From contig JAESUI010000312.1 of NCBI GenBank assembly GCA_016763135.1, forward strand, positions 1 through 13,427: a DNA stretch of 13,427 bases. The letters are read 5' to 3'. Of the stretch, positions 6,555 through 13,380 are shown piece after piece. The position numbers and the translations under genes were made by a program. The first letter of the stretch is position 1, and each line of letters starts with the position of its first letter. The notes beneath the pieces are model-generated. The model had not been told where the DNA came from. It made no database searches and saw only the letters and a list, made by a program, of their open reading frames with translations. This DNA comes from Flavobacteriales bacterium (GTDB lineage: Bacteria; Bacteroidota; Bacteroidia; Flavobacteriales_E; Vicingaceae).

Positions 6555-8176
6555 TCGTTCTTTTGCTTTATAAATCGTCCTTTTATCTTTATTGTCCAGC
6601 TCCAAAGTAATAGTAGAACAGCAATAGCAGCAGATACCCTGCCTAGTAAATCACCATTTTCAGTATAAAAAGTCGTTTTATCGTTTGTATTTAAAGTATT
6701 GATAATAGCATCTTCCTCCCACCAGTCAGTGGCATTAATAATATCTCCTTTTTGATTAATAAAACAAGAAGTTCCTGTATTTGCACTTCTGGCAATACTT
6801 CTTCTAGTTTCTATAGCTCGTAATCGAGCAAAAGATAAATGTTGTTTGTAGCCAGGAGTGTCTTTCCACCAACCATCATTAGTAATGATAAAGATGAGAT
6901 TAGCACCTTTTTTAACATAACTGCTAACATAACCAGCAAAAACAGATTCATAGCATATTACTGGAGCAATTCCTATAGAATCATCTTTAAAAATTCTAGC
7001 CTCCTTATCTACCCCAAGGCTTCCAAAAGTGCCTCCTAGATTTAATGCAAATTTTTCTAGTGGAGCTAAAAAATTTGTGAAAGGCATTTTTTCTACTCCT
7101 AATACCAATTTAGATTTATGATAAGTCTGAATGGTTGGAGAATCATCTATAAAAATAGCAGAATTAAAAGAGTCGTACCATTCTTTAGTTATTCCATTTT
7201 GTTTGGAGGTAGCTGTTGGTTTTTTATTGCTTAATCCATAATCAATACGAGATGAAATTCCAATAACAAATTTAATAGTTGGAAATTCTTGGATTAACTT
7301 TCTAATTTCCATTATACCATAATTACTTTCGTATTCACTCTCACGGCTTCCTCTTGGGATAGCTGTTTCAGGAGCAAGAATGTATCTGGTATTTGGTGTA
7401 ATCTTTTCTCTGGCTAGCGATAAAATTCTATCTACTTGCTCAGCTTCTGTCATGTTGTTGAATTTGTCGTAATAAGGATCTATATTTGGCTGAATAACAA
7501 CAATTTCAATAGGATTTTGAGTTTCGGAATAGTTATTATAAGTAATAAAAGAGTATGCTGATGGAATAATTAAAATTGCGGATACAATACCCAGTAGTTT
7601 TAAATTATTTTTAACAGGTTCCCCTAAAATAATAGTTTTTCGGAAGACTTTAAAGAGTAAAATATTTACTACAAGTATCCATAAACTTCCCCCCAGCACA
7701 CCAGTATATTCATACCATTGAACAAGTTCTGGATAATTGGCAAAAGCATTTCCAATTGTATTCCATGGATGAGCTAATTCCCAATTAAAATGAAGCCATT
7801 CAAAACCTAACCATAATATAATTAAGGCAATATAACCTCTTTTTTCTCCAAGCCTCTTTTTTGTAGTATGAAACCACAAAAATGTAACTGCCAAAAAGAA
7901 AGTGTAAATAATACCAACCATAATCATTCCGGCTTCAGAGGCATACCAAATCCACCAAAGTGTAAACACGTTAAATGTGAAAAATGCTAAATAAGCATTG
8001 TAAAAAACATGACGAGATTTATATTTGTCAGGATTTTGAGAAATAGTATACTCAACATAGAGCAATGGTATCAGGGCAATAAAAAAAACAGGAGATAAAT
8101 CACCTGTTGCAGGCCAGGAAATACCCATTAATAAACCACTAAGAATAGATAGCCCTGCTAATTTTAATTTTTGCAT
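6551..8176 (-). CDS. lnt: Apolipoprotein N-acyltransferase
   Basis: This inner-membrane enzyme adds the third acyl chain to the N-terminal Cys of lipoproteins, the last maturation step. The first ~210 residues hold about six hydrophobic segments with the family pattern LWLGFEWL...HPWNTIGNAFA. The periplasmic nitrilase-like domain begins near residue 230 (IEIVVIQPNIDP). The catalytic triad is visible: Glu270 in LAPETAIP, Lys354 in YHKSKLVLGVEKMPF and Cys408 in ICYES, with Glu362 matching the extra conserved Glu. The domain continues with TNDGWWKDTPG and closes with a C-terminal membrane segment (~residues 513-528). At 541 residues it is a normal length for the family. It follows the proline dehydrogenase gene by 21 bases on the same strand, so the two may share a transcript, although a -7 box sits directly before its ATG. 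Its 3' end overlaps the convergent T9SS gene by 4 bases. Confidence 0.96.
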   Translation of the reverse strand: MQKLKLAGLSILSGLLMGISWPATGDLSPVFFIALIPLLYVEYTISQNPDKYKSRHVFYNAYLAFFTFNVFTLWWIWYASEAGMIMVGIIYTFFLAVTFLWFHTTKKRLGEKRGYIALIILWLGFEWLHFNWELAHPWNTIGNAFANYPELVQWYEYTGVLGGSLWILVVNILLFKVFRKTIILGEPVKNNLKLLGIVSAILIIPSAYSFITYNNYSETQNPIEIVVIQPNIDPYYDKFNNMTEAEQVDRILSLAREKITPNTRYILAPETAIPRGSRESEYESNYGIMEIRKLIQEFPTIKFVIGISSRIDYGLSNKKPTATSKQNGITKEWYDSFNSAIFIDDSPTIQTYHKSKLVLGVEKMPFTNFLAPLEKFALNLGGTFGSLGVDKEARIFKDDSIGIAPVICYESVFAGYVSSYVKKGANLIFIITNDGWWKDTPGYKQHLSFARLRAIETRRSIARSANTGTSCFINQKGDIINATDWWEEDAIINTLNTNDKTTFYTENGDLLGRVSAAIAVLLLLWSWTIKIKGRFIKQKND

Positions 8177-8180
8177 CAGG

Positions 8181-8188
8181 CAAAGATA
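8181..8188 (-). promoter_or_regulatory. Candidate -7 box immediately upstream of lnt
   Basis: On the minus strand TATCTTTG, an exact TAnnTTTG match, ends 4 bases before the lnt ATG. A transcript from it would start at or very near the ATG (leaderless). No TTG was seen at the -33 distance, so it may be fortuitous, with lnt mainly transcribed from the upstream gene. Confidence 0.35.
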
Positions 8189-8197
8189 AACTAAAAA

Positions 8198-9358
8198 TTA
8201 AATAGATTTTCTTCTTCTTTGTTCACTTAGTATTAAAGCTAATTCTCGTCCAGTTTGTCCAGCAATAGAAGTGTTTTCTTCTGCTCGCCTAATCAAATAT
8301 GGGGTAACATCTTTAACGGGCCCATAAGGAACGTATTTAGCAACGTTGTAGCCTCCTTTTCCCATGTTATTACTAATATGGTCACTCATGCCTAATAATT
8401 GCGCAAAATAGATGCGATTATCATCTATGTCGATGTTATGCTCTTTCATTAAATCAACCAACAAGAGATTACTTTTTTCATTATGCGAAGCACAACATAG
8501 CGCTATCTTATTAATGTTTTCTACACAGAATTTTATAGCAAGATCGTAGTCTTTATCAGTGTTTTCTTGTGTTTTTTGCATTGGGTCATTATATCCCATT
8601 TTTTGTGCTCGCTCTCTTTCTTGTTCAATGTACGCTCCTCTGACCAGTTTCATTCCAATGTAAAAACCTTCATTCTCTGCAATGATCTTTAATTCCTTCA
8701 AATAAGCAATTCTATCCCATCTATACATTTGGGCAGTGTTGTAAACAATCGCTTTTTCCTTGTTATACTTTCGCATCATTTCTAATGCTATATCATCAAC
8801 AGGGTTTTGTATCCAGGTTTCTTCAGCATCAATAAAAATTGGAATATCTGCATCAAAACCAGCAGCACACATTTTATCTATTCTAATTTTTATTCGATCA
8901 AATTCTGCTTCTTCGTTTTGTGTTAAGGGTTGTTTATTGTTTATTTTTTGAAGTAAATCAAACCTTCCAAAACCAGTAGGCTTAAATACAGAGAAAGGAA
9001 TGTTTGGGTTTGATTTAGCTTTTTTAATTGCGGATAATGCTTCTTCTACATTGGCATCAAAAACAGATTCTTCTTCTTTTCCTTCAACAGAGTAATCTAA
9101 AATGGTTTTTACGTTTAAAGTGCTTAATTCATCAATAGTGTTTTCACATTCTTCAATACTCTCTCCGCCACAAAATTGCTTAAAAATAGTTGCCTTTATA
9201 ATAGGGATTGGGAACCATAAAGGCATGAAGATTTTAAGTAATACAGGGCCAAGCTTAATTAACCAACTCCAACCAATTATTTTGAATAACCAGTAGCTTC
9301 TCTTTAAATCAGTATTACTTTTTCCTGAAAAGGCTATTTCGGTATTGTTAAAATCCAT
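8198..9358 (-). CDS. Proline dehydrogenase (monofunctional, FAD-dependent)
   Basis: The enzyme oxidises proline to pyrroline-5-carboxylate with FAD, passing electrons to the respiratory chain; it is the first step of proline catabolism. The TIM-barrel PRODH motifs are present: KLVRGAYIEQER (residues 237-248), IYFAQLLGMSDH (326-337), KYVPYGPV (341-348) and YLIRRAEENTS (354-364), whose two Arg bind the substrate carboxylate in PutA-type enzymes. At 386 residues it matches the stand-alone Bacteroidetes form; no aldehyde dehydrogenase domain or P5C dehydrogenase gene is nearby. Residues ~21-60 are hydrophobic and could give peripheral membrane contact. The ATG at 9358 sits in a 100-base divergent intergenic region opposite aroB. 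lnt follows 21 bases after the stop. No symbol is assigned because the naming of monofunctional forms varies. Confidence 0.95.
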   Translation of the reverse strand: MDFNNTEIAFSGKSNTDLKRSYWLFKIIGWSWLIKLGPVLLKIFMPLWFPIPIIKATIFKQFCGGESIEECENTIDELSTLNVKTILDYSVEGKEEESVFDANVEEALSAIKKAKSNPNIPFSVFKPTGFGRFDLLQKINNKQPLTQNEEAEFDRIKIRIDKMCAAGFDADIPIFIDAEETWIQNPVDDIALEMMRKYNKEKAIVYNTAQMYRWDRIAYLKELKIIAENEGFYIGMKLVRGAYIEQERERAQKMGYNDPMQKTQENTDKDYDLAIKFCVENINKIALCCASHNEKSNLLLVDLMKEHNIDIDDNRIYFAQLLGMSDHISNNMGKGGYNVAKYVPYGPVKDVTPYLIRRAEENTSIAGQTGRELALILSEQRRRKSI

Positions 9359-9388
9359 TTTAAAAATTAATTGACTAAAATTACAATA

Positions 9389-9419
9389 CGAAATTAGTAG
9401 AAAATATGATTTTACTCAA
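9389..9419 (-). promoter_or_regulatory. Candidate promoter of the proline dehydrogenase gene
   Basis: On the minus strand TTG (9419-9417), 20 bases, then TAATTTCG (9396-9389) give a near-consensus Bacteroidetes promoter with one mismatch in the -7 box. The leader would be about 25 bases. It lies in the 9359-9458 region shared with divergent aroB, for which no equally good box was seen. Confidence 0.4.
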
Positions 9420-9458
9420 TGATAAATAAGCTATTTTTACAAAACAAATTGGAATCCA

Positions 9459-10550
9459 ATGTCTATCAATAATATAATAAATATTAAAACAAAAACTTCT
9501 GAAGTGTTTGTTGGTGATGAGGTGTTTAATGTTCTTAACGAATATTTAAGACCTTATCGAAATAGTAAAATATTTATTTTAGTTGATGAGAATACGCTAA
9601 AGCATTGTGTAACAGAGCTAATTACTCAAAATAAAGTGTTGCATAATGCTGAAATATTAGAGATTGACAGTGGTGAAGAAAATAAAACATTAGATGTTTG
9701 TTATCAATTATGGAAAACTTTAGCTGAATATAGAGCGGATAGAAATTCATTGTTGATTAATTTAGGAGGAGGAGTAATCACCGATATGGGTGGGTTTATT
9801 GCTTCAACTTATAAAAGAGGAATTGATTTTATAAATATTCCTACCACTTTATTGTCTCAAATTGATGCTTCTGTTGGTGGTAAAACGGGGGTTGATTTTG
9901 AGGGTTTAAAAAATGTAATCGGTGTTTTTAATGAAGCAAAAGGAGTTTTTATTTATCCAGATTTTTTAAAGACATTGGATAAAAGACAAATGCTTTCTGG
10001 ATACGCAGAAGCATTAAAACATGCATTAATTAAAGATTCGAAATATTGGAAGGCACTTGAAAAAGGAATGCTCTCTGATTCGAAAAATTGGCTGAAACTA
10101 ATTACTACATCTATTAATATAAAAAATGAGATTGTATTAAATGATCCATTTGAGAGTGGAGAAAGAAAGTTGTTGAATTTTGGACATACTATTGGACACG
10201 CTATTGAAAGTTATTCTCTATTAAATGATGCCATTCCTTTGTGCCATGGTGAGGCTGTTGCGATTGGAATGATTTGTGAAAGCTATATATCTAGACAACA
10301 ACAAGGGCTTTCTAATGATGAATTAATAAAGATATGCTCAACAATAAACGGTTTCTATAAGCCTTACGAATTAAAGAACTCAGACTTCCACCAACTAATA
10401 GAGTTAATGAAGAATGATAAAAAGAATGAAAACAATGGAATAATTTTCACACTGTTATCAAAAATTGGAGAAGCTGATTTTAATCAAGAAGTTGAAGTTG
10501 AAGTTATTTTAGATGCATTGAATTATTACAATTCATTAAATAATGATTGA
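9459..10550 (+). CDS. aroB: 3-dehydroquinate synthase
   Basis: The enzyme converts DAHP to 3-dehydroquinate, the second step of the shikimate pathway to chorismate; it is cytosolic and uses NAD and a divalent metal. Visible signatures are the NAD-binding GGGVITDMGGF (residues 103-113), PTTLLSQIDASVGGKTGVD with the KN that follows (128-152), SGYAEALKHALI (170-181), LNFGHTIGHAIE (229-240) and CHGEAVAIGM (252-261). Glu174, His237 and His253 match the metal ligands of characterised enzymes, including the 16-residue spacing of the two His. At 363 residues it has full family length. Its TGA overlaps the aroA ATG by one base, pointing to a translationally coupled aroB-aroA unit. It is divergent from the proline dehydrogenase gene with 100 bases between. 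Confidence 0.97.
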   Translation: MSINNIINIKTKTSEVFVGDEVFNVLNEYLRPYRNSKIFILVDENTLKHCVTELITQNKVLHNAEILEIDSGEENKTLDVCYQLWKTLAEYRADRNSLLINLGGGVITDMGGFIASTYKRGIDFINIPTTLLSQIDASVGGKTGVDFEGLKNVIGVFNEAKGVFIYPDFLKTLDKRQMLSGYAEALKHALIKDSKYWKALEKGMLSDSKNWLKLITTSINIKNEIVLNDPFESGERKLLNFGHTIGHAIESYSLLNDAIPLCHGEAVAIGMICESYISRQQQGLSNDELIKICSTINGFYKPYELKNSDFHQLIELMKNDKKNENNGIIFTLLSKIGEADFNQEVEVEVILDALNYYNSLNND

Positions 10551-11782
10551 TGGCAATTTCAATCTCACATTCTACACAAATAGTTAAGGGAGAAATACAG
10601 TTAGCTTCTTCAAAAAGTTTAAGTAATAGGGCGTTGATTATTCGAGCTTTATGTGAAGATGATTTCGAAATAGAGAACTTATCTAATTCTGATGATACTG
10701 TTGTATTACAAAGGCTTTTAAATTCTAAAGAAAAAGAATTAAATGTAAACTTAGGTGGAACAACAATGCGATTTCTAACTGCTTTTTTGGCAATTAAAGA
10801 AGGAGAAACAATTTTGACTGGAGCTGAAAGGATGAAAGAGCGTCCAATAAAAATATTGGTTGATGCTCTAAAACAAATAGGTGCTGATATTGAATATGTA
10901 GAAAAAGAAGGGTTTCCTCCCTTAAAAATTACAGGAAAGAAATTAGAAGGAGGAAAAATTACTATTAACGGAAGTGTGAGTAGTCAGTATATTTCTGCAT
11001 TGTTGATGGTCGCTCCTAGATTAAAAAATGGACTTCAAATTAACTTTGAAGGAGAGTTTGTTTCTAAGCCATATATAAATATGACCATTGAAATGATGCG
11101 TTATTTTGGAGCTTCAGTTCGTTGGGAAGGAAATGATCATCTCATTGTAGAACAGGGAGAGTATAAAGCAAAAAATATTTTAATTGAAGCAGATTGGAGT
11201 GCAGCATCATACTGGTATGGTATGGTCGCATTTGCTAAAGAAGCTGATGTAACGCTACTTGGTTTAAAAGAAGAGAGCTTACAAGGTGATGCTTTGGTTC
11301 AAGGGATTTACAAAAACTTTGGAGTAACAACTGAATTTGTAGAAGGAGGAATTCGCCTAACAAAGAATTCTGAATTCAGAATTCTGAATTCAGAATTGAA
11401 AATTGACTTTGTCAATTTCCCTGACATTACCCAAACCGTTGCAGTAACATGCGCTGCATTAAATGTGCAAGCAAAACTCACAGGTTTAAAAACGTTACGA
11501 ATAAAAGAAACAGATAGAATAGTTGCTTTACAATCCGAACTCAATAATTTAGGTTTTCATGTGGAAGTTGTCGGAGATGATATAATAGTCAATCATATTT
11601 CCAAAGAAGGTTGTTTATTAAACAGGGTTGAAGTGAAAACCTATAACGACCATCGAATGGCAATGGCTTTTGCTCCATTAGCTTTATTGAGTGAAATAAC
11701 AATTGAAAATGAAAATGTAGTGGCTAAATCTTACCCTAATTTCTGGAAAGATATGGAGAGTGTTGGAGTTGAAATTAACTGA
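10550..11782 (+). CDS. aroA: 3-phosphoshikimate 1-carboxyvinyltransferase (EPSP synthase)
   Basis: The enzyme joins PEP to shikimate-3-phosphate, the penultimate step to chorismate. The start chosen is the ATG at 10550, overlapping the aroB stop as TGATG, rather than the TTG one codon upstream; this gives 410 residues. Recognisable sites are SSKSLSNRALI (20-30, substrate Lys22), SDDT (47-50), GGTTMRF (69-75), SSQYISALL, PDITQT with the catalytic Asp292, KETDR (319-323) and DHRMAMA (367-373). Two oddities stand out. The PEP/glyphosate-site loop, NAGTAMRP in E. coli, reads LGGTTMRF here, apparently two residues shorter and with Phe at the position of Pro101. Residues 273-283 (NSEFRILNSEL) are encoded by a run of GAATTC units just before the strand carrying Asp292. 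The catalytic residues are present, so the enzyme is probably active. The 3' end overlaps convergent gap by 8 bases. Confidence 0.96.
   Translation: MAISISHSTQIVKGEIQLASSKSLSNRALIIRALCEDDFEIENLSNSDDTVVLQRLLNSKEKELNVNLGGTTMRFLTAFLAIKEGETILTGAERMKERPIKILVDALKQIGADIEYVEKEGFPPLKITGKKLEGGKITINGSVSSQYISALLMVAPRLKNGLQINFEGEFVSKPYINMTIEMMRYFGASVRWEGNDHLIVEQGEYKAKNILIEADWSAASYWYGMVAFAKEADVTLLGLKEESLQGDALVQGIYKNFGVTTEFVEGGIRLTKNSEFRILNSELKIDFVNFPDITQTVAVTCAALNVQAKLTGLKTLRIKETDRIVALQSELNNLGFHVEVVGDDIIVNHISKEGCLLNRVEVKTYNDHRMAMAFAPLALLSEITIENENVVAKSYPNFWKDMESVGVEIN
11365..11398 (+). repeat. Short tandem palindromic repeat (GAATTC units) inside aroA
   Basis: Four GAATTC units and a final GAATTG are spaced every 7 bases with alternating T/A spacers (11365, 11372, 11379, 11386, 11393). 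Overlapping 20-base windows (11365-11384 and 11372-11391) are perfect palindromes. The period of 21 bases (three units) encodes a heptapeptide repeat NSEFRIL-NSEL without breaking the frame. A further GAATTC occurs at 11349-11354. It resembles palindromic repeats usually found between genes. Confidence 0.9.
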
Positions 11783-12764
11783 TTTTCAAAATCAAGTCAG
11801 CTAATCGATTAGAATACCCCATTTCATTATCATACCAACCTACAATTTTCACCATTTTACCTGTAATAGAGGTTAGTTGTGAATCGAAAATACAAGAATG
11901 TGTATTTCCAACAATATCAATAGATACAATCGGATCTTCGGTGTATTCTAATATTCCTTTTAAGCGAGTTTCAGCAGAATTTTTAAAGGCATTGTTTAAT
12001 TCATCAACATCAGCATCTTTATTTAAAATAGCACTTATGTCAATTAAAGAGCCATTAGGTACAGGAACACGAATCCCACAACCTCCAATTTTCCCATCTA
12101 ATTCAGGAAAGATTTTGGTAATTGCTTTAGCGGCTCCAGTTGTTGTTGGTATAATTGAAAGTGCCCCAGCTCTTGCTCTTCTTAAATCTTTGTGTGGAGC
12201 ATCGTGTAAAGTTTGATCGCTTGTGTACGAATGTATTGTTGTAATGTAAGCACTATCTATGCCGTACATGTCGTTCAGTACTTTTATCAAAGGTGCAGCT
12301 GCGTTGGTAGTGCAAGATGCATTAGATATAATTTTTTCTGTGCCGTCTATGTTGTTATCGTTAATTCCAAGTACAACAGTTTTTATTCCTTCACTTTTAG
12401 GAGGAGCAGAAAGAATTACTTTTTTTGCACCAGCAGAAATATGTTGAGAGGCTAATTGCTTGGTTCGGAATATTCCAGTAGCTTCAATTACTACATCAAT
12501 ATTCAACTCCATCCAAGGAAGATTTTTAGGGTCTTTTTCGTTGAGAATTTTAATAGATTTACCATTGATGCTGATTTCGTTCTCTTTAGAACTAATAGTG
12601 CCATTAAATTTCCCGTGAACAGAATCGTATGTTAATAAGTGAGCTAATGTGTTGGCATCAGTTAAATCGTTTATTGCTATTAATTCAATATTATCATATT
12701 GTTGTAGCACTCTAGTTAAAGAGCGACCTATTCTACCAAAACCATTTATTGCAATTCTTGTCAT
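11775..12764 (-). CDS. gap: Glyceraldehyde-3-phosphate dehydrogenase (type I)
   Basis: The enzyme performs NAD-dependent oxidative phosphorylation of glyceraldehyde-3-phosphate in glycolysis and the reverse reaction in gluconeogenesis; it is a cytosolic tetramer. Visible signatures are the Rossmann motif NGFGRIGR (7-14), INDLTD with Asp33 (the residue that favours NAD over NADP), SNASCTTNAAAP with catalytic Cys151, HSYTSDQ with His178, HDAPHKDLRRARAG and WYDNEMGYSNR near the end. At 329 residues it is of normal length and complete. The start lies 27 bases from the base of the rpsT terminator hairpin. A -7-like TACCTTCG (12777-12770) ends 5 bases before the ATG, so its own transcript would be nearly leaderless. 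The C-terminus overlaps the convergent aroA stop by 8 bases. Confidence 0.97.
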   Translation of the reverse strand: MTRIAINGFGRIGRSLTRVLQQYDNIELIAINDLTDANTLAHLLTYDSVHGKFNGTISSKENEISINGKSIKILNEKDPKNLPWMELNIDVVIEATGIFRTKQLASQHISAGAKKVILSAPPKSEGIKTVVLGINDNNIDGTEKIISNASCTTNAAAPLIKVLNDMYGIDSAYITTIHSYTSDQTLHDAPHKDLRRARAGALSIIPTTTGAAKAITKIFPELDGKIGGCGIRVPVPNGSLIDISAILNKDADVDELNNAFKNSAETRLKGILEYTEDPIVSIDIVGNTHSCIFDSQLTSITGKMVKIVGWYDNEMGYSNRLADLILKIS

Positions 12765-12791
12765 GTTAACGAAGGTAATTATAATGCATAA

Positions 12792-12821
12792 AAAAAGGCT
12801 TTCTGTACAGAAAGCCTTTTT
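12792..12821 (-). terminator. Terminator after rpsT (perfect 30-bp palindrome)
   Basis: Every base from 12792 to 12806 pairs with its mirror at 12807-12821, with core GGCTTTCTG and flanking A5/T5 tracts. Read on the minus strand it is a strong hairpin ending in a U-tract, 20 bases after the rpsT stop. The symmetry would let it act in both directions. Confidence 0.88.
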
Positions 12822-12841
12822 AAAATATCTATAGTATCTAA

Positions 12842-13093
12842 TTATAAACTAGCTACATGCTTAGTTAATTTAGATTTAAGGTTAGCTGCTTTATTATCAT
12901 GGATAATGTTTCTTTTAGCCAACTTATCTAACATTCCAGAAACTTTAGGCAACATTGCTGTAGCTTCTTTCTTATCAGAAGAATCTCTAAGTGCTTTAAC
13001 AGCATTACGAGTAGTTTTGTGCTGATACTTATTTCTTAGCGTTCTTGTCGCTGTTTGTCTTATTCTTTTTAATGCAGACTTGTGATTAGCCAT
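12842..13093 (-). CDS. rpsT: 30S ribosomal protein S20
   Basis: S20 is a primary binding protein of the 30S subunit body that contacts 16S rRNA and helps early assembly. The 83-residue, highly basic, helical sequence begins MANHKSALKRIRQTATRTLRNK, the conserved N-terminal rRNA-binding helix of the family, and continues with AVKALRD, MLDKLAKRNIIHDNKAANLKSKL and a short tail. Family length is usually 83-90 residues, so it is complete. It stands alone: a consensus-like promoter lies upstream, a palindromic terminator downstream, and the neighbouring gap gene follows on the same strand. In S20 genes of other bacteria the protein can repress its own mRNA; nothing visible here decides that. Confidence 0.97.
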   Translation of the reverse strand: MANHKSALKRIRQTATRTLRNKYQHKTTRNAVKALRDSSDKKEATAMLPKVSGMLDKLAKRNIIHDNKAANLKSKLTKHVASL

Positions 13094-13127
13094 ATCTTTT
13101 TTCTTTTACTTAATTTTTTAAGGACTG

Positions 13128-13157
13128 CAAATGTATGAATTTTTTCTATAAACCAAA
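13128..13157 (-). promoter_or_regulatory. Promoter of rpsT
   Basis: On the minus strand TTTG (13157-13154), an 18-base spacer and TACATTTG (13135-13128) match the Bacteroidetes -33/-7 pattern (TTG, about 17-23 bases, TAnnTTTG) exactly. Predicted transcription begins near 13121, giving a leader of about 28 bases before the ATG at 13093. Confidence 0.7.
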
Positions 13158-13166
13158 CATTTCAGT

Positions 13167-13199
13167 AAAAAAAACCACTTCAAAATTTGAAGTGGTTTT
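13167..13199 (-). terminator. Terminator of the disrupted tRNA gene
   Basis: An 11-bp stem (arms 13171-13181 and 13189-13199, AAAACCACTTC and its complement) encloses a 7-base loop. On the minus strand it leads into eight T residues (13174-13167). It begins directly after the tRNA 3' fragment at 13201, exactly where the terminator of a minus-strand tRNA would lie, and upstream of the rpsT promoter. Confidence 0.8.
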
Positions 13200-13200
13200 G

Positions 13201-13220
13201 CAGCCCGTAGGGGAATCGAA
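13201..13220 (-). pseudogene. 20-base 3' fragment of a tRNA gene, probably tRNA-Glu: element attachment site
   Basis: Read on the minus strand the fragment is TTCGATTCCCCTACGGGCTG: T-loop (TTCGATT), the 3' half of the T-stem (CCCCT), the acceptor 3' strand (ACGGGCT) and discriminator G73. CCA is not encoded. This matches the 3' end I recall for Bacteroidetes tRNA-Glu, whose acceptor starts GGCCCGT and whose T-stem reads AGGGG. Beyond 13220 the expected AGGGG and the rest of a cloverleaf are absent, so no functional tRNA is present. With an integrase gene reading away 160 bases further right, the fragment is best explained as the attachment-site duplication (attL or attR) left by tRNA-targeted integration. 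The tRNA identity is recalled, not searched. Confidence 0.8.
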
Positions 13221-13230
13221 TATGCTTGTT

Positions 13231-13260
13231 TTTGTGTTTAGATAGTTTTCTGTATATTTG
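13231..13260 (+). promoter_or_regulatory. Promoter of the integrase gene
   Basis: TTTG at 13231-13234, an 18-base spacer and TATATTTG at 13253-13260 match the Bacteroidetes -33/-7 pattern exactly, with the same spacing as the rpsT promoter. Transcription would start near 13267 and leave a leader of about 115 bases. Both boxes lie to the right of the tRNA fragment, so the promoter belongs to the element. Confidence 0.65.
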
Positions 13261-13328
13261 TAATTAACTAATAATTAGTATTTTACAAAATAACTAAAAA
13301 TAACACAAACATCCAATAAGGCAAAAAG

Positions 13329-13367
13329 TGTATCCATTTATGTATCCACTTTTAAAATATGGATACA
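13329..13367 (+). repeat. Three TGTATCCA units (two direct, one inverted) before the integrase start
   Basis: TGTATCCA occurs at 13329-13336 and 13341-13348 (12-base period) and as its reverse complement TGGATACA at 13360-13367; the outer pair extends to 9 bases. Either direct copy can pair with the inverted one, and T5 follows the inverted copy, giving a weak attenuator-like shape 13 bases before the ATG. These could be integrase or excisionase arm sites, or an operator. Confidence 0.75.
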
Positions 13368-13380
13368 TTTTTAAAAAAAT

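Noticed and set aside
10547..10549. TTG start for aroA
   Set aside because: It adds a single Met; the ATG at 10550 forms the usual TGATG stop/start overlap with aroB.
12213..12455. Plus-strand reading frames opposite gap, and similar frames opposite lnt, the proline dehydrogenase gene and the alpha-2-macroglobulin
   Set aside because: They mirror well-conserved genes on the other strand, lack recognisable domains or promoters, and have compositions expected of antisense frames.
13201..13260. Complete functional tRNA gene
   Set aside because: Only the T-loop to discriminator part matches; the 5' T-stem strand, anticodon and D arms and acceptor 5' strand are absent.
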